Below are positions 7,418 through 14,766 of a stretch of DNA of 19,596 bases, piece after piece (position 1 is the first letter of the stretch; each line of letters starts with the position of its first letter). This DNA comes from Dehalococcoidia bacterium UBA2979. Its GTDB lineage: Bacteria; Chloroflexota; Dehalococcoidia; UBA2979. The DNA lies in contig DEAP01000021.1 of assembly GCA_002348225.1 (NCBI GenBank), positions 1 through 19,596 of the forward strand. Direction: 5' to 3'. The notes under the pieces were generated by a model. That model was not told the origin of the DNA. It made no database searches and saw only the letters and a program-made list of their open reading frames with translations. Both the position numbers and the translations under genes were made by a program.

Positions 7418-8689
7418 ATGAATAGTGATGAGCTTCCATTACCTCTGAGCGGTGTTCGCGTATGTGATTTTTCTTGGATAATTGCTGGCCCGCAGGCTAC
7501 CCGTATTATGGCTGATCTTGGCGCGGAAGTTATCAAAGTCGAAAATGAATCGCACCTTGATTCTATTAGACTCGGTTTGCAGATTGATCCGGATAAACCC
7601 AGTTACAACGGGAGTGGATTTCATAGTGATTTCAATAGAAATAAGAAGGGTATTCAGGCTAACCTGAATCATCCAGACGGAAGAAAAGTTGTTGAGGAAT
7701 TGATCTCAAAATCCGATATTGTGATTGAAAACTTTAGCGCGGGTGCCTTTGCCAGAATGGGATTTTCATGGGAGCGACTTCAGGAACTGAACCCCGATAT
7801 CATCTATGTGTCCTGTTCAGGTTATGGACACCTCGGTCGTGATTCGTCTTATGTCACTTGGGGACCGACCGCTCAAGCTGTCTCAGGTAGTACATATATG
7901 TCCGGGTTTTCCGATCAGCCGCCAGCAGGGTGGGGTTACTCCTATCTTGATCACACAGCAGGTTTCTACGGTGCGATCGCTATGATGATGGCTCTGTGGC
8001 ACCGAAAACAGACCGGTGAAGCACAATTTGTGGACATGTCTCAGATCGAAACGGGAATGGTGCTGACAGGGGTTCCGATTCTGGATTATCAGGTAAATGA
8101 CAGAAGCTATAGTCGTGTTGGTAACAGTTCAAGGTGGCCGGCTGTTGCTCCGCATGGAGTGTTTAGATGCGCTTCGGATGACCTTGCACCGGAGTCACAA
8201 CCCGAACAAAATGAGGACCGTTGGATTGCTATAGCAGCGGAGAACGAATCACATTGGGATGCGCTTCGTTCAGTACTCAAGGCAGACACTCTGTTGGATC
8301 GCGAAGAATTTTCAACGAACGATTTAAGGGTTCGTAATCAAGAGGATTTGAACAAAGCAATCGACCAGTGTGTCCGGGACTGGGATTGTTTTGAGTTAAT
8401 GTACGCGCTACAAGATGTAGGGGTGCCGGCTGGTGTCTGTCAGAGAACTGATGACAAAATGCTGAGGGATGACCAACTTGCAGAGAGAGGCTTCTATCAA
8501 GAAGCACCTCATTCGGAAATGGGCATTCTCCCGTATGAAGGATATCCGGTGACCTTCTCTAAGGCACGATGGCGAATGGAACGAGGAGCGCCGATGTTAG
8601 GTGAGGACACGATGGATGTGCTGACAGAGCTGCTCGGATATTCTGCTGATGAGGTTGCTTCTATGATGGCTGAGCTGGCTGTTTCCTAA
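7418..8689 (+). CDS. Family III CoA-transferase (CaiB/BaiF type) with Glu at the catalytic Asp position
   Basis: The 423-residue protein has the family III fold signature: SGVRVCDFSWIIAGPQATR (11-29), MADLGAEVIKVEN (31-43), IVIENFSAGAFARMG (101-115) and YVSCSGYG (130-137). The C-terminal part keeps GVPAGVCQ. At the site of the catalytic Asp of formyl-CoA transferase and of the paralogue at 808-1974, this protein has Glu211 in VDMSQIETG (codon 8048-8050). A Glu here is known to occur in some members of this large family (recollection, not checked), so activity is possible but not assured. The ATG follows AAGGAG at 7406-7411 with a 6-base spacer. It lies 59 bases after one LLM gene and 27 bases before another, so all three probably share a transcript and act on one acyl-CoA or acid. 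Confidence 0.9.
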   Translation: MNSDELPLPLSGVRVCDFSWIIAGPQATRIMADLGAEVIKVENESHLDSIRLGLQIDPDKPSYNGSGFHSDFNRNKKGIQANLNHPDGRKVVEELISKSDIVIENFSAGAFARMGFSWERLQELNPDIIYVSCSGYGHLGRDSSYVTWGPTAQAVSGSTYMSGFSDQPPAGWGYSYLDHTAGFYGAIAMMMALWHRKQTGEAQFVDMSQIETGMVLTGVPILDYQVNDRSYSRVGNSSRWPAVAPHGVFRCASDDLAPESQPEQNEDRWIAIAAENESHWDALRSVLKADTLLDREEFSTNDLRVRNQEDLNKAIDQCVRDWDCFELMYALQDVGVPAGVCQRTDDKMLRDDQLAERGFYQEAPHSEMGILPYEGYPVTFSKARWRMERGAPMLGEDTMDVLTELLGYSADEVASMMAELAVS

Positions 8690-8716
8690 TGGATAAGTAA
8701 TAGGGGTGATGTAATT

Positions 8717-9646
8717 ATGGTTCAAATAGGTTTGCATGCAGGTCAGCAAGATATCTCGTCCGATGAGCTTCGAAAGTTATGGCGATTTGCTGATGAGCAT
8801 GGATTCGATTTCCTGTCTTGCTGGGACCACTTTTATGAAGCACCACCGATAGATGGAATGAGCGATACATACGAAGCAGTAGCCCTACTCGGTGCGATGT
8901 CAGTTGAGACACAGAATGTCCGATTAGGAACACACGTATTCTGTATGAATTATCGCAATCCAGCTTTGTTAGCTAAATCGATAGCTACTATTGATCATCT
9001 CAGTCATGGACGCATTGAGCTGGGACTTGGCGCAGGCTGGCACTCGGAAGAGCACACTGCGTTTGGCTACGAGTTTCCGTCCGTTAAGGAGCGTCTCGAT
9101 CGCTTGGAAGAAGGGATCCAGATTATCCAGGGTATGTATCAGGGTGACGGCATGTCATTTTCTGGCAATTACTATAGTGTGGCCGATATAAAACTCCATC
9201 CTAGACCCATCCAAAATCCTATACCCATAGTGGTCGGTGGTAGAGGTGAGAAGCGTACGCTTCGATTAGCAGCGAGATATGCTGACGGTTGGAATGTTCC
9301 ATATATCCATCTGGAAGAATTTGAACGTCTCTCGGGAGTGCTTGATATGTGGTGTGAAAAAGAAGATCGGGATCCAACAAGCGTGGAGCGATCGATAAAC
9401 CTGCATATGCATATGGGAGCTACCGAAGCTGATGGAGAGCGTATCGAAAAGGAACGAGCCGCACTTTTCGGCTCGCGTCCAGAGCAGCGTGGAGGAACGA
9501 TAATTGGTGGGCCTCAACGGGCTATCGATCGCATTCAGCATTTTGCCGAGGCTGGTGCACAACGAGTTTCAATAGCCATTCGTCCGCCTATTGATTGGGA
9601 CGCACTTCAGACCTTCGCGGAAGTTGTTATACCTGCAGTTAAGTAA
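8717..9646 (+). CDS. LLM-class (luciferase-like) F420-dependent oxidoreductase
   Basis: This 309-residue luciferase-like TIM-barrel protein has the common bacterial LLM layout: FADEHGFDFLSCWDHF (24-39), VRLGTHVFCMNYRNPALLAK (split as VRLGTHVFC and NPALLAKS, 68-88), HLSHGRIELGLGAGWHSEEH (in short GRIELGLGAGW, 98-108), and PIPIVVGGRGEKRTLRLAA (168-186) followed by RYADGWN (187-193). These match enzymes that reduce or oxidise substrates with F420, or oxygenate with FMN. It differs strongly from the LLM protein at 6240 in length and motifs, so the two are not a recent tandem copy. The ATG follows AGGGG at 8702-8706. It ends 7 bases from the stop of the convergent MoaD-like gene. Substrate unknown. 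Confidence 0.9.
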   Translation: MVQIGLHAGQQDISSDELRKLWRFADEHGFDFLSCWDHFYEAPPIDGMSDTYEAVALLGAMSVETQNVRLGTHVFCMNYRNPALLAKSIATIDHLSHGRIELGLGAGWHSEEHTAFGYEFPSVKERLDRLEEGIQIIQGMYQGDGMSFSGNYYSVADIKLHPRPIQNPIPIVVGGRGEKRTLRLAARYADGWNVPYIHLEEFERLSGVLDMWCEKEDRDPTSVERSINLHMHMGATEADGERIEKERAALFGSRPEQRGGTIIGGPQRAIDRIQHFAEAGAQRVSIAIRPPIDWDALQTFAEVVIPAVK

Positions 9647-9653
9647 TATGTGT

Positions 9654-9950
9654 TTATCCGCCTGCTATTGCTGGAAGAAGTCTGATTTCTGAACCAGCCT
9701 TAACCTGCGTAGTGGGGTCATTTTCAGTAATTAATTCGTCGATAGCAATCGCGATATCACGTTCTTGGATACCCCGTAGAAGGTCAGATTCTAAATCAGG
9801 AAATTGTTGCACGACGGACATAATTATATCCATCAAGCTCCCTGGCTCAGCGAAAACCTCGCTACGATCTGCTGCTTGCCCACGCATATGTGCGGGCAGA
9901 TAGACCACTACCTTCTCATTTGAGTCTGCACCATCCACTTGATTTGCCAA
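9654..9950 (-). CDS. moaD: MoaD/ThiS-family sulfur carrier protein
   Basis: The 98-residue protein has the beta-grasp plan of small sulfur carriers: a first strand KVVVYLP (13-19), a helix region with SLMDIIMSVVQQFP, and the end EIRLLPAIAGG, whose C-terminal Gly-Gly is what gets adenylated and thiocarboxylated in MoaD and ThiS. MoaD supplies sulfur for the dithiolene of molybdopterin. It is the last gene of a molybdenum hydroxylase operon, which supports a molybdopterin role over thiamine. The start is uncertain: the only early choices are TTG at 9950 or GTG at 9938, with no Shine-Dalgarno before either. The Mo subunit stop codon is in the same frame 9 bases upstream of the TTG, which suggests translational coupling. 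The 12 residues before the first strand are unusual for MoaD. Confidence 0.85.
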   Translation of the reverse strand: MANQVDGADSNEKVVVYLPAHMRGQAADRSEVFAEPGSLMDIIMSVVQQFPDLESDLLRGIQERDIAIAIDELITENDPTTQVKAGSEIRLLPAIAGG

Positions 9951-9959
9951 ATCTAGTGT

Positions 9960-12239
9960 TTAGAGTAGTTCGTCGAGAACACGACGAGGAGACATTGGGT
10001 TGTGATAGAAGCGCACCCCAATTGCGTCATACATCGCATTCCGAATGGTTGGTTGTGGCGGGACGATAGGCACTTCACCAACACCCCGAACACCATATGG
10101 ATGACCAGGGTTAGGCACTTCTACGAGTTCCACATCCAGCATCGGTAAGTCGTTTGCCACTGGGATTCTATAGTCGAGGAATGAGCCATTCATGAGATGT
10201 CCATCATCGTCATAGTAATACTCTTCATTGAGAGCCATTCCGATACCCTGAGCAACACCACCTTGGATCTGTCCTTCGACATAACTCGGGTGAATGGCAG
10301 TACCCACATCCTGGACTGCGGTGTATCTGAGGATTTCGACCTTGCCGGTATCCCTATCAACCTTCAGGTCGACGATATGTCCACCGTATGCAGCACCTTG
10401 AGTAGTGTGAGAGGAAGACGCTGATACAGCAATCAGGCCACCTGTTGACTGCAGTTTTCCTGCGAGCTCATTGAATGAGAATTTCTGCTCATTACCATCT
10501 TTATCATTTGGACCGACGATTTCTCCATCATCTGTGTAGGAGATAGAACCACTATCCACATCCCATATTTTTGCTGCCCGCTCCTTCATCTCGCTCTTAA
10601 TCATTTGGCCAAGTTCATAAGCAACCCAGCCTCCTGCAAATGTTGTTCGGGACCCCCCAGTAACCGCTGTATAACCGACGGAATCAGTGTCGGTCACCTG
10701 TGGCGCAATTTGTTCATAGGTTACACCCAAGGTTTCTGCCATTTGCATCGGAATGGAGGCTCGTGTTCCGCCGATATCAGTAGAACCCATAATCAGAGCT
10801 ATTGAACCATCTTTGTTTACTCTTGCGGATGACGAAGATTCCATACCGCCATTGAACCAGAATCCGACGGCTATCCCTCGGCCCACATCTTCCCCTTGAA
10901 TCTCTGAGAGGTAGTGAGGATGGCTTTTCATAGCCTCCAACACTTCTTTCGCACCGATTTTTGGCCAAGGTGTGCCAGATGAATTCCTGTCGCCTTCTTC
11001 AGCAACATTCGCCAGTCTTAGGTCGATTGGATCCATATCCAGCTGTTCAGCTATCTCGTCAAGCACTGATTCGACTGCGTATTCTGTTGCGGGTGCCCCT
11101 GGGGCGCGGTAAGCAGCAGTTTTTGGAGTATTCAAAACAACGTCAAGTCCATCAACTACCTGGTTTTCTATGGCATATGGAGCCAAAGCGCATTGAACCC
11201 CAGCACCAACTGGAGATCCAGGGAATGCTCCTGCACCCATTGCAAAAGTACAATAAGCTGCAGTGATCTTCCCTTCTCTTGTGACCCCAATTTTTACTTT
11301 GCTGTATGAGGATGCTGTCGGTCCGGTCGCTTGGAATACGGCTTCCCGTTCCATCCACATCTTTACCGGACGGTTACTTTTCTTTGAGAGTACCGCAGCG
11401 ATTGGTTCGAGGTAGATCGGAATCTTCCCACCGAATCCTCCGCCAATCTCCATTGGAGTTACTTTAATATCTGAGACCGGAATTTTAAGAATATCTGCAG
11501 TTGCGTCTCGAGCTGAGAATGCTCCCTGCGTGGATGTCCAGACACTCAGTCGTCCGTCCATACTCCACCATGCAGCAGCATTTTGAGGCTCAATATAGCC
11601 TTGGTGGAATTGGGAACTTGTAAATTCCCGTTCAACAGTGATATCGGCCTCCTTGAAACCTTCTTCAACATCACCGCGTTCGAGTCTCATGTGACTTGCA
11701 AGATTAGTTTCAATGTCGGATTTAGTGTCTACTCCCGCAGCTCGGACACCAGTCCGGAGGCCCGAGTGGAGGATTGGAGACCCGTCTTGCATCGCGTCTT
11801 GCACGTCAACTACAGGAGGAAGTATCTCATATTCGACCTCGATAAGAGCCAGCGCATCCTGTGCAATATGCATATCATCAGCTGCTACCGCGGCCACTCC
11901 GTGACCATGATAGAGTGCCTTCGGACCAGCAAGGATGTTGTCGGCAGCCCATCTTTCGTTTGCCTTTCCTGGTTCCAAAATTTCTGTTGTATTGCTAGAA
12001 CCAGGGAAATCAGCATTTGTTGCTACTGCGTGTACCCCTGGTAAGGCCTCAGCTTTTGTTGTATCAATACTTTTAATAATGGCATGAGCGTGGGGGCTCC
12101 TGAGAACGGCTCCATATATGAGACCCTCAAGTTTCAGATCAGCTCCATATTGCGCTCGGCCTGTTACTTTATCCACTCCGTCCGGGCGAGCAGGACGGGT
12201 ACCAATAATTTTGTATTTCGGCTTATCTGTGGCGACCAT
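9960..12239 (-). CDS. Xanthine dehydrogenase-family molybdenum hydroxylase, Mo-binding (large) subunit
   Basis: This is the catalytic subunit of an aldehyde/xanthine/CO dehydrogenase-type hydroxylase, which holds the molybdopterin cofactor and hydroxylates a substrate with water-derived oxygen. The length (759 aa) is normal. Visible motifs: RPDGVDKVTGRAQYGAD (18-34), TQGAF (237-241, Gln at the Mo site region), GGGFGGK (266-272), AAYRAPGAPATEYAVES (375-391), ATGPTASSYS (304-313), QGIGMALNEE (664-673) and the end motif GVRGVGEVPIVPP (716-728), with Glu722 as the likely base. The active-site loop AYRAPGAP is neither AYRCSFR (form I CO dehydrogenase) nor AYRGAGR, so CO oxidation is not supported. 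The ATG follows AGGAG with a 6-base spacer. It sits after the 2Fe-2S subunit in the order of coxM-coxS-coxL. The substrate is unknown. Confidence 0.93.
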   Translation of the reverse strand: MVATDKPKYKIIGTRPARPDGVDKVTGRAQYGADLKLEGLIYGAVLRSPHAHAIIKSIDTTKAEALPGVHAVATNADFPGSSNTTEILEPGKANERWAADNILAGPKALYHGHGVAAVAADDMHIAQDALALIEVEYEILPPVVDVQDAMQDGSPILHSGLRTGVRAAGVDTKSDIETNLASHMRLERGDVEEGFKEADITVEREFTSSQFHQGYIEPQNAAAWWSMDGRLSVWTSTQGAFSARDATADILKIPVSDIKVTPMEIGGGFGGKIPIYLEPIAAVLSKKSNRPVKMWMEREAVFQATGPTASSYSKVKIGVTREGKITAAYCTFAMGAGAFPGSPVGAGVQCALAPYAIENQVVDGLDVVLNTPKTAAYRAPGAPATEYAVESVLDEIAEQLDMDPIDLRLANVAEEGDRNSSGTPWPKIGAKEVLEAMKSHPHYLSEIQGEDVGRGIAVGFWFNGGMESSSSARVNKDGSIALIMGSTDIGGTRASIPMQMAETLGVTYEQIAPQVTDTDSVGYTAVTGGSRTTFAGGWVAYELGQMIKSEMKERAAKIWDVDSGSISYTDDGEIVGPNDKDGNEQKFSFNELAGKLQSTGGLIAVSASSSHTTQGAAYGGHIVDLKVDRDTGKVEILRYTAVQDVGTAIHPSYVEGQIQGGVAQGIGMALNEEYYYDDDGHLMNGSFLDYRIPVANDLPMLDVELVEVPNPGHPYGVRGVGEVPIVPPQPTIRNAMYDAIGVRFYHNPMSPRRVLDELL

Positions 12240-12278
12240 AATTTTCTCCTAATGATTTAGTAACTTTGGTTTAGCGAA

Positions 12279-12749
12279 TTATCCTTTTGCAACTGTGAGA
12301 ACTGATTCAATGATTTTATCGTATCCTGTGCACCTGCAGAGATTACCAGCGAGCCAAAACCGAGCCTCTTCTTCAGTAGGATTCGGTTTTTCTTGCAATA
12401 GTGCATACGAGGACATGAGGAAGCCTGGTGTGCAAATCCCACACTGAAGTGCAGCATTCTGTAAAAACTCACTTTGAAGCGGATGAAGCTCCTCTCGAGA
12501 GGCTAGTCCTTCAACTGTCATCACTTCGGATCCATCAGCCTCCACGGCCATAACACAGCATGAATTAACCAGTCTGCCATCCATAATCACGGCACAAGCA
12601 CCGCAGTTCCCGTTATTGCAGCCCTCTTTAGCTCCTGTCATACCAATTCGATCACGTAGAGCTTCCAGTAGCGAGTCACGCTCCGACACGAGGACTTGCT
12701 TTTCGTCTCCATTGATTGTGGTACTGATTACTTTGGGTTCAGGAATCAT
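12279..12749 (-). CDS. Molybdenum hydroxylase 2Fe-2S (small) subunit
   Basis: This subunit carries two [2Fe-2S] clusters that pass electrons from the Mo site to the FAD subunit. With the ATG start it has 156 residues, the usual size. The plant-type cluster is bound by the four Cys of EGCNNGNCGACAV and VNSCC; the second cluster by CGIC and CRC in QCGICTPGF and NLCRCTGY. All eight Cys are present. The ATG at 12749 has GGAG with a 6-base spacer. A TTG 12 bases further upstream (12761) is possible, with AGGAG only 3 bases away, and would add four residues. It lies between the FAD and Mo subunit genes with short gaps, so the three form one operon and one enzyme. Confidence 0.95.
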   Translation of the reverse strand: MIPEPKVISTTINGDEKQVLVSERDSLLEALRDRIGMTGAKEGCNNGNCGACAVIMDGRLVNSCCVMAVEADGSEVMTVEGLASREELHPLQSEFLQNAALQCGICTPGFLMSSYALLQEKPNPTEEEARFWLAGNLCRCTGYDKIIESVLTVAKG

Positions 12750-12755
12750 TGACTT

Positions 12756-12759
12756 CTCC
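12756..12759 (-). promoter_or_regulatory. Ribosome binding site favouring ATG 12749 for the 2Fe-2S subunit
   Basis: GGAG on the minus strand ends 6 bases before ATG 12749. It overlaps the alternative TTG codon at 12761-12759. A second AGGAG lies further upstream but only 3 bases from that TTG, so the ATG is the better-placed start. Confidence 0.5.
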
Positions 12760-12777
12760 AATATCTCCTAATGTTTT

Positions 12778-13647
12778 TTATTGACTGTTTATTCGATCCA
12801 GCGCATCGCGAATCGTTCTCTCGGTCAAGACCTTGGCGAGGTGAGTTCTCTGCTTCACACTTCCTCTCATGTCCGTGATCGGGCTCGCAATACTACTTGC
12901 AGCATCACCAGCATTACTGATGACTTCGTCTGTTAGTTCGTTTCCAATCAGTGCCTCAGCAGCACCGGTAGCAACCAGGGGTGTTGCAGCTACGGCCCCG
13001 AGTGCGATTCTTGCGTCCGCGACAACTTTCCCATCCAGCTTGATCCAAGTGCCCGCACTTGCGACAGCGATATCCATTTCGTTGCGTGGTATAAATCGTT
13101 GCCAGGCTGCTCCTTCACTATCGCTGACTGCTGGAAAATTGATACTCACGATAAGTTCACCTGACTCAAGTACGTTGCGTCCAGGTCCAGTGCAGAACTC
13201 AGCCACTGAGACTTCTCGGCTTCCATTTGGTCCGGCCACAGTGGCAATTCCTCCAAGCGCTATCATCGCCGGAAGAGAATCACCTGCAGGCGAAGAGTTC
13301 CCAAGATTTCCGCCTAGACTTGCTCGTCCCTGAATTGCTTTTCCCCCAATCACGGTGGAAGCATCAACAAGAGCCGGATATTTTTCTTGAACGGTCTTGT
13401 CTCCATATAGCTCATATAGAGGCGTAGCAGCGCCCACCGTAAGTCCACTCGAATCGTCGTATTCAAGAGACATGAATTCAGCCACATGCTTGACGTCCAC
13501 GAAGAGGTCGACATCTCTTTTTCTTTCCCTTGCCTGAACTATCAGGTCAGTGCCTCCAGCCAGTATTCTGGCTTTGTCACCACCCTCGGCTAGTAACCTA
13601 ATGGCATCGTCGATATCGGCAGCTCGTGCATATTTTACAGCCTGCAT
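12778..13647 (-). CDS. Molybdenum hydroxylase FAD-binding (medium) subunit
   Basis: The 289-residue protein is the flavin subunit (CoxM type) that takes electrons from the 2Fe-2S subunit and passes them to an acceptor. FAD-binding marks are ILAGGTDLI (28-36), VIGGKAIQGRASLGGNLGNS (99-118) and SSPAGDSLPA (118-127), the two pyrophosphate-binding loops of the family. The C-terminal domain with DARIALGAVAATP and a later RGSVKQRTHLAKVLTERTI segment is also typical. The ATG follows GAGGGG at good spacing. It is the first gene of the operon, so the 154-base gap before the divergent hydrolase gene should hold the operon promoter. The stop is 28 bases before the ATG of the next subunit. Confidence 0.95.
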   Translation of the reverse strand: MQAVKYARAADIDDAIRLLAEGGDKARILAGGTDLIVQARERKRDVDLFVDVKHVAEFMSLEYDDSSGLTVGAATPLYELYGDKTVQEKYPALVDASTVIGGKAIQGRASLGGNLGNSSPAGDSLPAMIALGGIATVAGPNGSREVSVAEFCTGPGRNVLESGELIVSINFPAVSDSEGAAWQRFIPRNEMDIAVASAGTWIKLDGKVVADARIALGAVAATPLVATGAAEALIGNELTDEVISNAGDAASSIASPITDMRGSVKQRTHLAKVLTERTIRDALDRINSQ

Positions 13648-13801
13648 TCGATCCCCTCTTTCCCAAATGTTTGTATTCCAAAGAGTTATCTAAATCCGAA
13701 TCATAGCGTACTGTGAGTTTGGCTGTGTGACTAGCATTCAAATGACCAGATAGGCGAATTTCCTATACACTTCGTGACGCCAGAATCGAGAGGGGCAATC
13801 T
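13648..13801. other. Divergent intergenic region with candidate promoters and a TGTGA direct repeat
   Basis: This is the longest gap in the window, between the Mo hydroxylase operon (leftward) and the alpha/beta hydrolase (rightward). It holds TATACA at 13764-13769, a possible -10 for the hydrolase with no good -35. On the minus strand TATGAT (13700-13705) is a possible -10 for the operon, also with a poor -35. TGTGA occurs twice in the same direction (13712-13716 and 13726-13730), 14 bases apart, a spacing near one and a third helical turns. No terminator hairpin was seen. Confidence 0.3.
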
Positions 13802-14764
13802 ATGGAACTTGATCCGAATTTATTTCGAGACTCTGCGGTGAGTACAGAGCAGAAGGAAGAAAATAAAAAAACTGCACAAAGCCTCGCTCAGCAACCAAAA
13901 ACCTATGAATTACCCCCATCGGAAACACGACGAAGGAGAGTGGAAGGGCATGGCCGACAGAGCCCTCCGGTGTTTCTAAACGATATCGTTGAACAAATAT
14001 CATGTTCAGGCTTAGATGAGGAGCTGGACGTAGGATTAAGAATCTTTAGGCCAGACAGAATTTCTGGAGTGCTCTTATGGATTCATGGGGGTGGATGGGT
14101 GCTTGGTAGGGCAGACCTGCAGGATGAAGCGCTATGGAAAATAGCTCAGGAAGCCGAAGTTGCTGTGGTTTCGGTGGAGTACCGCCTGGCTCCCGAGTAC
14201 CCGTATCCAGCTGGACCCAATGATTGCGAAGCGGCAGCACTATGGCTCATAGAAAATGCGTCTTCGGAATTCGGTACTGAGAACCTTTGTATTGGAGGTG
14301 GATCAGCGGGTGGTCATCTGGCTGCTGTGACTTTGTTGCGGATGCGAGACAAACACTCATACACAGATTGGAAAGGCGCAGATATGGTTTATGGTGCCTA
14401 CGAACTTTCAGGAGCAATCCCGAGTCAGAGATATATCGGGGGGAGTAGCCCAATCATTGATACTGACACAATGAACTGGTTTTATGATCAATTTCTCCAA
14501 AATGGCGAAGACAGGACCGACCCAGACATATCACCTTTAAACGCGAGACTCGACAATCTGCCTCCTGCGCTATTCACTATTGGGACGTTGGATCCGCTGC
14601 TTGATGACTCTTTATTTATGCATTCTCGATGGATCGCAGCTGGCAACCAATCGGAGATAGCGATATATCCGGGTGGCCTGCACGCCTTTAACAATGGCGA
14701 CACAGAATTGGCCAGAACCGCTAATGATAGAAGAATTGAGGCGATTCGTTCATGGATTGCCTGA
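13802..14764 (+). CDS. Alpha/beta hydrolase, hormone-sensitive lipase-type esterase
   Basis: The 320-residue protein has the complete pattern of HSL-type bacterial esterases/lipases: the oxyanion-hole motif HGGG (95-98) in LLWIHGGGWVLG, VSVEYRLAPEYPYPAG (123-138), the nucleophile Ser168 in GGGSAGGHLA, Asp264 in GTLDPLLDD and His294 in GGLHAF. It should cleave carboxylic esters; acyl chain preference is unknown. The first 60 residues are charged and low in hydrophobicity, so this is a cap-like N terminus and not a signal peptide; the enzyme is probably cytoplasmic. The ATG follows GAGAGGGG. It is divergent from the Mo hydroxylase operon, which may hint at shared control. It ends 2 bases from the stop of the convergent cofC fusion gene. 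Confidence 0.92.
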   Translation: MELDPNLFRDSAVSTEQKEENKKTAQSLAQQPKTYELPPSETRRRRVEGHGRQSPPVFLNDIVEQISCSGLDEELDVGLRIFRPDRISGVLLWIHGGGWVLGRADLQDEALWKIAQEAEVAVVSVEYRLAPEYPYPAGPNDCEAAALWLIENASSEFGTENLCIGGGSAGGHLAAVTLLRMRDKHSYTDWKGADMVYGAYELSGAIPSQRYIGGSSPIIDTDTMNWFYDQFLQNGEDRTDPDISPLNARLDNLPPALFTIGTLDPLLDDSLFMHSRWIAAGNQSEIAIYPGGLHAFNNGDTELARTANDRRIEAIRSWIA

Positions 14765-14766
14765 TA

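Noticed and set aside
6240..9646. The two LLM genes as a tandem duplication
   Set aside because: Lengths (372 and 309 aa) and motifs differ too much for a recent copy.
11583..12044. 153-codon plus-strand open frame
   Set aside because: Antisense to the well-supported Mo subunit, with no recognisable motif.
12869..13333. 154-codon plus-strand open frame
   Set aside because: Antisense to the FAD subunit; low-complexity Ser/Ala/Pro composition typical of a shadow frame.
9960..13647. Calling the operon CO dehydrogenase (coxMSL)
   Set aside because: Gene order fits, but the active-site loop is AYRAPGAP and not AYRCSFR.
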